A stretch of DNA of 64,000 bases from NCBI GenBank assembly GCA_963741755.1, contig CAVUJG010000020.1:1-64000 (forward strand), given 5' to 3'. This stretch comes from Sva-07 sp963741755. GTDB taxonomy: Bacteria; Actinomycetota; Acidimicrobiia; Acidimicrobiales; Ilumatobacteraceae. This document shows, piece after piece, positions 44,079-52,593 of this stretch. Position numbers and translations under genes: made by a program. The notes beneath the pieces are model-generated. The model saw nothing but the letters and a program-made list of their open reading frames with translations. It had not been told where the DNA came from and made no database searches. Numbering within the stretch: position 1 is the stretch's first letter; each line of letters opens with the position of its first letter.

Positions 44079-45383
44079 TCAGTCTCCGGGACCCGGTGCG
44101 ATCGAGCCGCAACAGGGATCTCCATCCGTGTCGCCGCCGCAGCGATTCCACGCCTCCTCGAACGTGAAGAGGGGGTGAGGTTTCGGCGTCGCGACGAAGA
44201 ACAGGTCCATCTGCGCGAGCGCACAGATCGTTCGGCGATCGGAGTCGTCGGCGGGGCATGGTGCCCCGCTCCCGTCCGCGTTGCCGAACCAACGACGACA
44301 CGCAGTTGCCTTGGCCTCGTCGACCGTCAGGTCGGGGTGCTCGGCAAGCAGGTGGAGGAACGATGCCGCCACCAGGTCCTGTGCCTCGTACAGCCGGATG
44401 TCGGGCATCGTCGACGGGTCGTCGGTGCAGCGGCCGGTGACGCCGGCGGCGATCATGTGGTTGCCGATGATGTACGGCGTCTCGCGTGCGCTGTCGCCAC
44501 GAATCTTGACGACGCCCGACTGGAGCACGTTCGACTGCACGATGCCGTGGCGGTCGGTCGGCAGGTGGTGTTTGTAGCGAACCCGGAACCATCCTGGCGC
44601 CTGAGGGTCGTAGAGCGGCGAACCACCGACCAGCAGCGGCAGCGTGTAGCGCTGGTGGTCGTGGCCGGGCGGGTTGAGATAGAGGTCGAGCATCGACACG
44701 ATGTAGTCGCGGTCGGCGCCGCCATCGAAGAACGCCGACGCCGCCATGATCGGGAAGTAGTCGTTCGGGTACTCGCTCTCGCCCGACCCGGGAGCGGCGA
44801 TCGGATTGACATCGACGAACATGCCGTACGAACGCAGATCTTCCTCGGGGATGCCGGCGGCGCGCAGGACCTGGTGCCAGCGGGCCCAGGTCATCATCCC
44901 CTCATCGGTCGCCTGCTGCACGACCTGCCACGGCGGATAGTGCTGGAGAATTCCGGCCTTCTGCCCGATGACGTTCAAGCCCAGCGGGGGAAACAGACAC
45001 CATTTCGACTCGCCGTCGTGGGGGCTGTCGTTGACCGGGAAACCGGCCATCGGATTCCACACACCGAAGTGTTCCATGAGGTCGCGCCCCCTGATCGCCT
45101 TGAGCCCTGCTCCGCGGCCGAACAGCAGCGCGTGGTGTCCTGCAAATGCCTCGACGCGCCCCTGCACGCCTGCGGCGTCGATGCGAATCACGTACCGTCC
45201 GTCAACCGAGCGAACCTCGACAGCGACGTCGGTGAAGCCGTCGGCGCGCAGCGAACTCTGCGTGTAGTGGGCAATGACGTCGCAACGATCGCGCAGCCCC
45301 ACGTCGGGATCGACGTACTCGGCCGGCGGATACAACTGGTCGATGTCGTCGACGTCTCCGAGTACGTACTGCACGGTGGCCAT
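44079..45383 (-). CDS. Hypothetical protein
   Basis: A 434-residue protein with no recognised domain. It is rich in aromatic and proline residues (LFPPLGLNVIGQKAG, HYPPWQVVQQATDEG, YLNPPGHDHQRYTLP). The last 90 residues hold several cysteines (CRRWFGNADGSGAPC, CGGDTDGDPCCG) that could bind metal or form disulfides. There is no clear signal peptide. I start at ATG 45383; the frame runs on to 45521, but that part overlaps the divergent acyl-CoA dehydrogenase gene. It ends 33 bases from the convergent phosphoesterase gene, with a small GGCGT/ACGCC hairpin between. The two may be functionally linked, but only by position. Confidence 0.6.
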   Translation of the reverse strand: MATVQYVLGDVDDIDQLYPPAEYVDPDVGLRDRCDVIAHYTQSSLRADGFTDVAVEVRSVDGRYVIRIDAAGVQGRVEAFAGHHALLFGRGAGLKAIRGRDLMEHFGVWNPMAGFPVNDSPHDGESKWCLFPPLGLNVIGQKAGILQHYPPWQVVQQATDEGMMTWARWHQVLRAAGIPEEDLRSYGMFVDVNPIAAPGSGESEYPNDYFPIMAASAFFDGGADRDYIVSMLDLYLNPPGHDHQRYTLPLLVGGSPLYDPQAPGWFRVRYKHHLPTDRHGIVQSNVLQSGVVKIRGDSARETPYIIGNHMIAAGVTGRCTDDPSTMPDIRLYEAQDLVAASFLHLLAEHPDLTVDEAKATACRRWFGNADGSGAPCPADDSDRRTICALAQMDLFFVATPKPHPLFTFEEAWNRCGGDTDGDPCCGSIAPGPGD

Positions 45384-45492
45384 CTCGAATACTGCCACGG
45401 GAACCGAGCCAGCACGGGATGTGCGGTCGATGGGATGCCCAGGCCGATCCATCACTAGGTTTGGACACGTCCGCTGAACCTGGGAGAAGCAA

Positions 45493-46824
45493 ATGGCCGG
45501 TCTCGAATCCACCCCCGACATGTACGACCTCCGGATGTCCGAGGGCGTCCGCCCGCTCTACGACGCGGTGAAGAAGTTCATCTACACCGAAGTCGAGCCG
45601 ATCACGGCGGAGTTCTTCCGCCTTGGCCAGGGCCGTGCCGACCACTGGGGCTACGGCGAGGGGCAGCTCGAACTGCTCGAGTCCGTCAAGGACAAGGCCA
45701 AGGAGCAGGGCCTCTGGAACTTCTTCCTGCCCGACGCCGAGACTGGGGAGGGGCTCTCCAACCTCGATTACGCCTACATCGCGATGGAGCTGGGCAAGAA
45801 CCCGCTCGCATCGGAGTCGATGAACTGTGCTGCACCCGACACCGGCAACATGGAAGTGCTCGAACGAGTCGGCACGCCCGAGCAGAAGGCGAAGTGGCTC
45901 GAGCCGCTGTTGCGCGGCGAGATCCGCTCGGCCTATGCGATGACCGAGCCCGACGTCGCGTCGTCGGACGCGAAGAACGTGGCGTGCAAAGCCGTGCGTG
46001 ACGGCGACGAGTGGGTGATCACCGGCGAGAAGTACTACATCTCGGGCGCCGGCGACCCGCGTTGCAAGATCATGATCACGATGGTGCAGACCAGCCCGGA
46101 CGGCCCGCCGCACCTTCGCCAGTCGCAGATCCTGGTGCCCATCGACACGCCGGGCGTCGAGATCGTCGGCCCCATGCACGTGTTCGGCAAGGACGACGCC
46201 CCGCACGGGCACATGCACCTGCGCTTCAACGACGTGCGGGTGCCCTACGAGAACATCCTGCTCGGCGAGGGTCGCGGCTTCGAGATCTCGCAGGTGCGTC
46301 TCGGCCCGGGCCGGATCCACCACTGCATGCGCTCGATCGGTGCTGCCGAACGTGCGCTCGAGCTGATGGTCAAGCGTGGCCTCACCCGCGAAGCGTTCGG
46401 CAAGCGCGTCAGCAACCTCGGCAAGAACGTCGAGATGATCGCCAAGTCACGCATCGAGATCGAGTCGATGCGTCGCATGGTGCTCACCGCGGCGAAGGCG
46501 ATGGACGAACTCGGCAACGCCGAAGCTCGCGTCTGGGTCAGTGCGATCAAGGCGATGGTGCCGATCCGGGTGTGCGAGATCATCGACAACGCCATCCAGA
46601 TCCACGGCGCCACCGGCGTGTCGCAGTGGACGCCGCTCGCCGACATGTACACCTCGCAGCGCACGCTTCGTCTTGCCGATGGCCCCGACGAGGTCCACTG
46701 GTTCGTCGTCGGCCGCTCCGAGATCGCCCGCTGGGAAGAAGAGGGTGGCAACACCTACGACCCGAAGGCCGAGTACCTCTCGCGCACCGACGACGTCAAG
46801 GACGGCATCTTCTCCGGCCCCTGA
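45493..46824 (+). CDS. Acyl-CoA dehydrogenase
   Basis: A 443-residue flavoprotein of the acyl-CoA dehydrogenase family. Visible parts are the AYAMTEPDVASSDA FAD-binding loop, WVITGEKYYISGAGD, the middle beta domain (VPIDTPGVEIVG, GHMHLRFNDVRVPYENIL) and the C-terminal helices (GPGRIHHCMRSIGAAERAL, AIQIHGATGVSQWTPLADMY). The catalytic base position in this subfamily (ACAD10/11-like) lies in the DGPDEVHW region. It oxidises an acyl-CoA in the cytosol; chain preference cannot be told. GGGAGAAG precedes ATG 45493. Confidence 0.93.
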   Translation: MAGLESTPDMYDLRMSEGVRPLYDAVKKFIYTEVEPITAEFFRLGQGRADHWGYGEGQLELLESVKDKAKEQGLWNFFLPDAETGEGLSNLDYAYIAMELGKNPLASESMNCAAPDTGNMEVLERVGTPEQKAKWLEPLLRGEIRSAYAMTEPDVASSDAKNVACKAVRDGDEWVITGEKYYISGAGDPRCKIMITMVQTSPDGPPHLRQSQILVPIDTPGVEIVGPMHVFGKDDAPHGHMHLRFNDVRVPYENILLGEGRGFEISQVRLGPGRIHHCMRSIGAAERALELMVKRGLTREAFGKRVSNLGKNVEMIAKSRIEIESMRRMVLTAAKAMDELGNAEARVWVSAIKAMVPIRVCEIIDNAIQIHGATGVSQWTPLADMYTSQRTLRLADGPDEVHWFVVGRSEIARWEEEGGNTYDPKAEYLSRTDDVKDGIFSGP

Positions 46825-46836
46825 TCGACTGCTTGC

Positions 46837-46874
46837 GATGAGCGAAACCGCCGTATCCGGTCGGTTCGCTCATC
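46837..46874 (-). repeat. 38-bp palindromic repeat, copy 1
   Basis: GATGAGCGAA and TTCGCTCATC bound a near-palindromic 38-bp unit. Inside, CCG can pair with CGG. In this orientation it is the reverse complement of copies 3-5 and identical to copy 2. It lies between convergent genes. Confidence 0.85.
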
Positions 46875-46897
46875 GGTGGGTTCGAACGGGCGGTTGC

Positions 46898-46935
46898 GAT
46901 GAGCGAAACCGCCGTATCCGGTCGGTTCGCTCATC
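46898..46935 (-). repeat. 38-bp palindromic repeat, copy 2
   Basis: Identical over all 38 bases to 46837-46874. The two copies are 23 bases apart in the same orientation, in the gap between the acyl-CoA dehydrogenase and Eis-like genes. Confidence 0.85.
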
Positions 46936-46955
46936 GCGCGGGGCGGGTGTCCGGG

Positions 46956-48188
46956 TCAGTAGCCGGTGCCGCAGAACGGGGTGGGGTGCACGGCGAACAG
47001 CGCGTCGAGGCGCTGCGTGATGTCATCGCCGGCATCGACGGCGCCGCACGAGGCGAGGTCGTTCCACGAGACGGCACCGAGGTAGGCGGCCGACATCGTC
47101 GCGATGTCGACCGTGACGTCGGCCGAACGATCGGTTCGCTCCGAGCCGGTGCTCGATACGGTCCACCTGGCGCAGTTGGCGGCGAACAGGGGATCGTGTA
47201 CTTCGATGACGACCGCCGAGCCGACCGGGCCGTAGGTGCGTGCGGCCAGCGCCGCGTCGACGTCGAGGATCCGAACCCACTGGTCGTCCATACGTTGACG
47301 GGTCTCGTAGGCGCGCGAGTCGTGCATCGCCCGGCGGACCGGTTCGTCGACCGGACGAACCGCCGCCTCCCAGCTGACGATCAGATCGATGTCGAGCAGA
47401 AACCGCCAGAGTTCGATCTCGACTGCGGGTGTCGATCCCCAGAGGTCGTGAACCTTTCCGGCGCCGACCGGGTTCGTGGCGAACGACTCGTCCCAGTCGA
47501 CGTCGTAGAACACGAAGCCGTCGTCGACGCCGTCCGCGTCGGAGTGCACCGCAACGAACGACCCCTTGCCGAAGGGTGTGTCGGTTGGCTGCGTCGCCTC
47601 CTTCAGCGTCCGTTTCCACCACCAGCCGGGCCGGCTGATCGAGCCGACCCGCCATCGCGACACCGCCTCGTAGATCGGCGGCACTGTGTCGAGTACGTCG
47701 TCGTACGACAACAACCGAACCGAACCCGGTGATGCGGGCACTCGCCACGGTTTGGCCGCCCGTGTGGTGACGCGCGCCGCGATGGCGTCGGTGGCGAGGC
47801 CGAATCCGTAGCGCCGGTAGATCGAGGTCTCGCTTGCATGCAGAGTCGCCAGCACGTTGCCGCGCTCGCGTGATTCGACCAGCATGCGGTGCATCATCTG
47901 TGTGAGGAGACCCCGTCGGGTGTGGGTTGGCAGCACGCCCACACGGGTGACGCCGGCGGTCTGGACACGGGTACCGCCCGGGACCGTCGAGTCGAAGCGG
48001 AAGGCGCTGACACCGCCGACGCAGCGGTCGCCGTCCCACGCCGCCAGGGCATCGCTCTCGTTCCACGACTCGGTGCCGGCCTCGAACGTCGCGTCGTTCA
48101 CCGGCCCGCTGAGCAGCGCGACTCGGAACGTGTCGATCACCGCTCGTCGTTCGTCGATGTCCACCGGCCGGATGTCGTAGTCGCTCAC
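46956..48188 (-). CDS. Eis-like GNAT N-acetyltransferase
   Basis: This 410-residue protein has the Eis layout. An N-terminal GNAT domain contains TRVGVLPTHTRRGLLTQMMHRML, the acetyl-CoA loop. It is followed by a second GNAT-like domain and a C-terminal SCP2-like domain. The protein ends PTPFCGTGY, where the terminal carboxylate acts as the catalytic base in Eis. Family members acetylate aminoglycosides or lysines; the target here is unknown. I start at GTG 48188 (VSDYDIRPVD). The gene is flanked on both sides by pairs of the 38-bp palindrome. Confidence 0.88.
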   Translation of the reverse strand: MSDYDIRPVDIDERRAVIDTFRVALLSGPVNDATFEAGTESWNESDALAAWDGDRCVGGVSAFRFDSTVPGGTRVQTAGVTRVGVLPTHTRRGLLTQMMHRMLVESRERGNVLATLHASETSIYRRYGFGLATDAIAARVTTRAAKPWRVPASPGSVRLLSYDDVLDTVPPIYEAVSRWRVGSISRPGWWWKRTLKEATQPTDTPFGKGSFVAVHSDADGVDDGFVFYDVDWDESFATNPVGAGKVHDLWGSTPAVEIELWRFLLDIDLIVSWEAAVRPVDEPVRRAMHDSRAYETRQRMDDQWVRILDVDAALAARTYGPVGSAVVIEVHDPLFAANCARWTVSSTGSERTDRSADVTVDIATMSAAYLGAVSWNDLASCGAVDAGDDITQRLDALFAVHPTPFCGTGY

Positions 48189-48240
48189 CCCCGCACGTTG
48201 CCACACGAGTCGGCCGCTGCCTGCCCGGATTTCCTACTGC

Positions 48241-48278
48241 GATGAGCGAGGCGACCGGATGCGGCGGTTTTGCTCATC
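48241..48278 (+). repeat. 38-bp palindromic repeat, copy 3
   Basis: Same 38-bp unit as 46837-46874 read on the other strand, with a few changes in the arms (GATGAGCGAG and TTGCTCATC). It lies upstream of the Eis-like gene and downstream of the sigma factor gene. Confidence 0.8.
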
Positions 48279-48301
48279 GTTGGTGGTGTGGCCGGGTGGG
48301 C

Positions 48302-48339
48302 TATGAGCGAAGCGACCGCATACGGCGGTTTCGCTCATC
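48302..48339 (+). repeat. 38-bp palindromic repeat, copy 4
   Basis: It begins TATGAGCGAAGCGACCG and ends TTTCGCTCATC. It is 23 bases after copy 3, the same spacing as between copies 1 and 2, and 27 bases before the end of the sigma factor gene. Confidence 0.8.
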
Positions 48340-48365
48340 GCACGCCGCCGCGTGGCGCGGGCGTG

Positions 48366-49301
48366 TCAGACGGCGAGGAGGTCGCGGGCGCCGGTGTCGC
48401 TCGACGGGTGGCGCAGCTTGCTCATCGCTCGCGCTTCGATCTGGCGGATGCGCTCGCGGGTGAGGTTGAAGTGCTCGCCGACCTCTTCGAGCGTCCGCGG
48501 CTCGCCGCGGTCGAGGCCGAAGCGGAGCTTGAGGATCTCGCGTTCGCGTTCGTCGAGTGGGGCGAGCAGTCGCGAGATCTCGTCGGGCAGCAGCGCGGTG
48601 GCGGCGACCTCGAACGGCGACTCGGCCGACCGGTCCTCGACCACGTCACCCAGTTCGGCGTCGCCGTCTTCGCGCAGCGGCTCGGACAGCGAGAGAGGCT
48701 CGGCGGCGAAGCGCAGCGCCTCGGTCACCTTGTCCTCGGGCATCTCGACTTCCTTGGCCAGCTCGGACAGCGTGGCGGGGCGGCCGTACTTCAGCTCGAG
48801 GCGCGAGCGCGCCTTCTGCAGCCGGGCGAGGGTGTCGCCGGCGTGGACCGGAAGGCGGATCGTGCGGCCCGTGTTGGCGATGCCGCGGGTGATCGCCTGG
48901 CGGATCCACCACGTGGCGTACGTCGAGAACTTGAAACCCTTGCGCCAGTCGAACTTCTCGACCGCGTGCATGAGTCCGAGGTTGCCCTCTTGAATGAGGT
49001 CGAGCAGTGGGAGCCCCGAGGCCTGGTACTTCTTGGCGATCGACACGACGAGTCGCAGGTTCGACTGGACGAACTGGCGCTCGGCCTCTTCGCCCTGACG
49101 AGCGGTGCGCCGCAGCTCACGCTTCTTGGCCGCGGTGAGTTCGCCGCCGGCGTCGAGCTGCGCGATGGCTTCGTTGCCTGCTTCGATGGCCTTCGCGAGT
49201 CGTACCTCGTCATCTTTCGTCAGCAGCGTGTACTGCCCGATATCGGTGAGGTAGAGACGGACGAGGTCTTCGTCGTCCCGGTCGACGCGGTCTTTGGCCA
49301 C
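48366..49301 (-). CDS. Sigma-70 family RNA polymerase sigma factor, group 1/2 type
   Basis: The 311-residue protein has region 1.2 (DLVRLYLTDIGQYTLLTKDDE), region 2 (RQFVQSNLRLVVSIAKKYQ, GLPLLDLIQEGNLGLMHAVEKFD, FKFSTYATWWIRQAI), region 3 and region 4 (LEEVGEHFNLTRERIRQIEARAMSKLR). It is close to primary sigma factors but lacks the long N-terminal extension, so it is probably a group 2 (HrdB/SigB-like) factor or a short primary one. GTG 49301 follows GTAGGAG. About 225 bases of non-coding DNA separate it from the divergent monooxygenase gene. Confidence 0.92.
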   Translation of the reverse strand: MAKDRVDRDDEDLVRLYLTDIGQYTLLTKDDEVRLAKAIEAGNEAIAQLDAGGELTAAKKRELRRTARQGEEAERQFVQSNLRLVVSIAKKYQASGLPLLDLIQEGNLGLMHAVEKFDWRKGFKFSTYATWWIRQAITRGIANTGRTIRLPVHAGDTLARLQKARSRLELKYGRPATLSELAKEVEMPEDKVTEALRFAAEPLSLSEPLREDGDAELGDVVEDRSAESPFEVAATALLPDEISRLLAPLDEREREILKLRFGLDRGEPRTLEEVGEHFNLTRERIRQIEARAMSKLRHPSSDTGARDLLAV

Positions 49302-49526
49302 CTGGTGCTCCTACTGTGTTGATTCAACGGAGGCGATGACCGTGGTCGGTGCCCCCGTGGAGGATTCGGCGTGCGAGTGTGTCCACTGACGGTGTTCGCA
49401 GATGAGATGCACAACATCCGACATGAGACGCAGGTCACGATACCGACGTCGTCGGATCCGCCAACCACATGACAACAACCGACATGAGATATCGCAGCCG
49501 GAGATGAAGGGGAGCAAAGGATCGCC
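49302..49526. promoter_or_regulatory. Divergent intergenic region with an 18-bp direct repeat
   Basis: ACAACATCCGACATGAGA at 49411-49428 recurs at 49472-49489 with one change, a 61-base period or about six helical turns. Both copies lie upstream of the monooxygenase gene at 49527 and of the sigma factor gene on the other strand. They could be binding sites for a regulator acting on either promoter. Confidence 0.45.
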
Positions 49527-49889
49527 ATGGGTGATGCAGCACAATCAGACGGCTCCGACGCACCCGACGACGGCGAGTCCGAGGAGATCGACCTGACCAT
49601 CGTGACGTTGCGGTTCGAGGCCGCTGACGATGCGGCGCTGCTCGCCGTACTGTCGAAGTACGTCGTGCTCGCTCGGATGCACGACGGCTGTCGCAACATC
49701 GATCTCTGCTCCAGCGTGACCGAACCCGGCCGCCACCTGCTCGTCCAGAAGTGGGCCACACCGGAACACCAGCGCCGGCACTTCGACTCCGACGTGATGA
49801 TCGACATGGCACGTTCGTGTGTCGGGCTCCTGGCGGCGCCGCCGGAGATCGACCTCTGGGAAGCGACCAGCGCCCACGACCTTCGGTGA
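49527..49889 (+). CDS. Antibiotic biosynthesis monooxygenase (ABM) domain protein
   Basis: A 120-residue protein. After an acidic leader of about 20 residues it has the dimeric ferredoxin-like ABM fold: TLRFEAADDAALLAVLSKYVVLARMHDGCRNIDLC, LLVQKWATPEHQRRHFDS. Such proteins range from quinone monooxygenases to haem-handling enzymes; the function here is open. GGGGAGCAAAGG precedes ATG 49527. Confidence 0.75.
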   Translation: MGDAAQSDGSDAPDDGESEEIDLTIVTLRFEAADDAALLAVLSKYVVLARMHDGCRNIDLCSSVTEPGRHLLVQKWATPEHQRRHFDSDVMIDMARSCVGLLAAPPEIDLWEATSAHDLR

Positions 49890-49956
49890 GAACTTCGTGA
49901 CGGCGCCGGGCACTCGCGGGCACCTCCGCATCGTGCAACGGTAGAATCCCGTCACC

Positions 49957-50802
49957 ATGTCAAATCCAGTGTTCAAAGAAGAAGCCTTCAACAAGGCCTC
50001 GCAGGACTTCCGGGCGACGCAGCCCGGGTGGGGAGCACCCACCGCGGGCTCGCACGTCCAGACGCAGCCGCTCACGGACGGTCCGGTGTCGAGTTGGCAG
50101 AAGGCCATGACCCTCAACGGCGTCATCAGCGCGTCAGCGGTGCTGCTCGTCCTCCTCCTCGTGTCCGGAGCCTTCGGGTGGAACGCGGCGAGCGGTCCGA
50201 CCATCGTGAACAACGAGGGAGTCCCGACCGAGACCTACCAGTTCCCGGCGATAGCGATGCTCGGCATCGTGATCGGCTTCGTCGCGGTCATCGCCGCCAA
50301 CATGAAGCCGAACCTCGCGAAGATCCTCGGCCCGGTCTACGCCGTCGCCTACGGCTTCGCAGTCGGCGCGATCTCGAAGGGCTACGAGACCTGGTACGAC
50401 GGCATCGTCGTGCAGGCCGTGCTCGCGACCGCGTCGGTGTTCATGGTCATGCTCGTGCTGTACCGCACCCGCATCATCAAGGTGACCGACAAGTTCCGTC
50501 GCACGGTCATCATCGCCACCTTCGGCGTGATGGCGCTCTACCTGATCTCGTTCGTCATCAGCCTGTTCGGCACCACGCTGCCGTTCCTCGATGGCAGCAA
50601 CATGCTCTTGAGCATCGGGTTCTCGCTCTTCGTGTGCGGTCTCGCTGCTGCGAACCTGGCGCTCGACTTCGACTTCATCGAGCGCGGCATCGCATCAGGC
50701 CTGCCCAAGAACTACGAGTGGGTGGCCGGTCTCGGCCTCGTGGTCACACTCGTGTGGCTGTACCTCGAGATCCTCCGCCTGCTGTCGTACCTGCGTAACT
50801 GA
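49957..50802 (+). CDS. Bax inhibitor-1/YccA family membrane protein
   Basis: This 281-residue protein has a soluble start of about 45 residues and then seven hydrophobic helices. MLGIVIGFVAVIAANM, GPVYAVAYGFAVGAISKGYE and DFDFIERGIASGLPKNYEW match the actinobacterial YccA/Bax inhibitor-1 group. In the last helices, conserved acidic residues (LDFDFIE) line a putative calcium or proton path. The physiological role is uncertain. The next gene begins 38 bases downstream on the same strand. Confidence 0.88.
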   Translation: MSNPVFKEEAFNKASQDFRATQPGWGAPTAGSHVQTQPLTDGPVSSWQKAMTLNGVISASAVLLVLLLVSGAFGWNAASGPTIVNNEGVPTETYQFPAIAMLGIVIGFVAVIAANMKPNLAKILGPVYAVAYGFAVGAISKGYETWYDGIVVQAVLATASVFMVMLVLYRTRIIKVTDKFRRTVIIATFGVMALYLISFVISLFGTTLPFLDGSNMLLSIGFSLFVCGLAAANLALDFDFIERGIASGLPKNYEWVAGLGLVVTLVWLYLEILRLLSYLRN

Positions 50803-50840
50803 CGGCAGCGGCACGCTGATCCGACAGTCGGCGAGCTGAC

Positions 50841-51545
50841 ATGAATCGAACCCCATCTCCCGACGGCGGCAGTCTCATCGAGGCGGCCGCCGTCGGCGTT
50901 GTCGGGGCGGCGCTCGGCGCTGCTGTCGGCGCACCGCTCGGGTTCGGTGTGTCCCTCGGTGCGGTCGGAGCTGCGAACGGGATGATCACCGGCTGGCGAC
51001 GCGTCTACGACTGGGGGTGCTCGAGCGGTCCCATCGGGTTCGTCCTCGACTCCACCTGGGCGCTGCCGATGACCGCGGCGGCACTCACGTCGCAAGCGCT
51101 CGGCGTCGCGCGCGGCGCGCCGGGTTACGACGAGTCGCTGAGTCGGCGATCGAACCGCATGGTGTTCCGGCGCGGGTTCGTTCCCCGGCGCGGGTTTGCG
51201 ATCACGGTCGGCAACGTGGTGAGCGGCGCCGGCGACACGTCGCTGCCGCGCCGTCGCAAGCTCGTGACCGACCACGAGGACGTGCACGTGTGGCAGGGGC
51301 GGTGGTTCGGCCCGTTCTATCCCGTGCTGTACGGCGGATGGATGGTGGCCGGCGGAGCTGCGGGCATCGTCGTCTGGCTCACGCGTCGGCGCGGCGATCC
51401 GTTCGCCCGTGTCGTCGAGTCGTGCGCGTACTACCTCAATCCGTTCGAGTGGTGGGCGTACAGCCGTGACAACCACTGGCCACCGTCGGGCAAGGTCCGA
51501 GGCCTCGGCTGGCGCAAGCCGATCGTGCGCCCGCTGCGCCGGTAA
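50841..51545 (+). CDS. Hypothetical protein with a glycine-rich start and a His-Glu motif
   Basis: A 234-residue protein. A Gly/Ala-rich hydrophobic stretch (GVVGAALGAAVGAPLGFGV) suggests a membrane-embedded start. The centre has TDHEDVHVWQGRWFGPFYPVLYGG, with H-E and a nearby histidine that could bind metal. This pattern occurs in uncharacterised membrane proteins and is not a strict HExxH. The C-terminus is basic and aromatic. It follows the Bax-inhibitor-like gene and is convergent with the epoxide hydrolase-like gene. Confidence 0.6.
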   Translation: MNRTPSPDGGSLIEAAAVGVVGAALGAAVGAPLGFGVSLGAVGAANGMITGWRRVYDWGCSSGPIGFVLDSTWALPMTAAALTSQALGVARGAPGYDESLSRRSNRMVFRRGFVPRRGFAITVGNVVSGAGDTSLPRRRKLVTDHEDVHVWQGRWFGPFYPVLYGGWMVAGGAAGIVVWLTRRRGDPFARVVESCAYYLNPFEWWAYSRDNHWPPSGKVRGLGWRKPIVRPLRR

Positions 51546-51597
51546 GTCCGACCCTCCGACCCCTGAGCTCCGGGGGTGCACCGCAAACGTGGTGATG

Positions 51598-52566
51598 TCA
51601 GCGCACTCGGGCGAGGAGGTCGATCAGAGCAGCGTTGAACTCGGCGGGACGTTCCTGCTGGGTCCAGTGTCCGGCGCCGTCGATGAGGATCGACCCGCGA
51701 TACTCGGGCAGCTGGGCGTGAGCGTCGTCGATCGTGTCGAGCCGCCCGGCGATCACGCCGTCGCGAGTGCCACCGATGAAGCCGCACGGCATCGATGGTG
51801 GCGGGAGATCCTTGGTGAGGTCGTAGTCGGCGTCGAGATTCCGGTACCAACTCAGCGGGCCGAAGAAACCACTCGTGATGAACTCGTCGGTGTACGTGGC
51901 GAGGTCGTCCGCGGTGAGCCACGCGGGCAGTCCGTCGGGCACCGCGGTCCCGCGGGTGATCGCATCGAGGAAGCCGGTGCCCTCCATCGGCGGGAGTGGA
52001 TCGGGCGGTGGGCCGAACATCTCTCCCGAGCCGCCCCACAGCGTGAGTCGCATCGTCTCGGCGACGTCGGCCTCCAGCTCGGCCTCGGCCGGTCCGACCT
52101 CCTGGAAGTAGAGGATGTAGAAGAACCGGTCGCCCGACAGCGCCCGGAACAGATCGGTCGGACGCGCCGGCCAGTCGGTGTACGGCACGCTCACGTTGAC
52201 GAGCCCGCGGACTCGGGCGGGATGCAGCCGCGAGAGATCCCACACGACCATCGATCCCCAGTCGTGGCCGACGAAGAGCGCATCGTCGGCGCCGACATCG
52301 TCGAGCAGTCCGACCAGGTCGGCGGCCAGATGATCGGATCGATATGCGCCAACATCGACCGGCGCACTCGACGCGCCGTAGCCGCGTTGGTCGGGCACGA
52401 GCACTCGGTAGCCGGCAGCAACGAGCGGGTCGACCTGGTGGCGCCACGAGTGCGAGCTCTCGGGGAATCCGTGCACGAGCACGACAACCGGATCGCCGGG
52501 TGTGCCGGCATCGAGCACGTCGAGTTCGACTCCGTTGGTGGCGATACGTCTCCGTGTCGTGGACAT
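51598..52566 (-). CDS. Epoxide hydrolase-like alpha/beta hydrolase
   Basis: The 322-residue protein shows VVLVHGFPESSHSWRHQVDPL (oxyanion HGFPES), DQRGYGAS, and the nucleophile elbow ALFVGHDWGSMVVWDLS with an aspartate nucleophile, the pattern of soluble epoxide hydrolases. The catalytic histidine is in IDGAGHWTQQERP. It should open an epoxide or a related ester in the cytosol. ATG 52566 starts on the minus strand, 28 bases after the neighbouring stop at 52594, so it may be last in the operon of the ferritin-like genes. Confidence 0.88.
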   Translation of the reverse strand: MSTTRRRIATNGVELDVLDAGTPGDPVVVLVHGFPESSHSWRHQVDPLVAAGYRVLVPDQRGYGASSAPVDVGAYRSDHLAADLVGLLDDVGADDALFVGHDWGSMVVWDLSRLHPARVRGLVNVSVPYTDWPARPTDLFRALSGDRFFYILYFQEVGPAEAELEADVAETMRLTLWGGSGEMFGPPPDPLPPMEGTGFLDAITRGTAVPDGLPAWLTADDLATYTDEFITSGFFGPLSWYRNLDADYDLTKDLPPPSMPCGFIGGTRDGVIAGRLDTIDDAHAQLPEYRGSILIDGAGHWTQQERPAEFNAALIDLLARVR

Positions 52567-52593
52567 TGCCCGACTGTATGGAATGAGCGGCGT

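Noticed and set aside
46837..48339. The paired 38-bp repeats as a CRISPR array
   Set aside because: Only two copies lie together at each place, the spacing is 23 bases, the units are palindromic over their whole length, and no cas gene is present.
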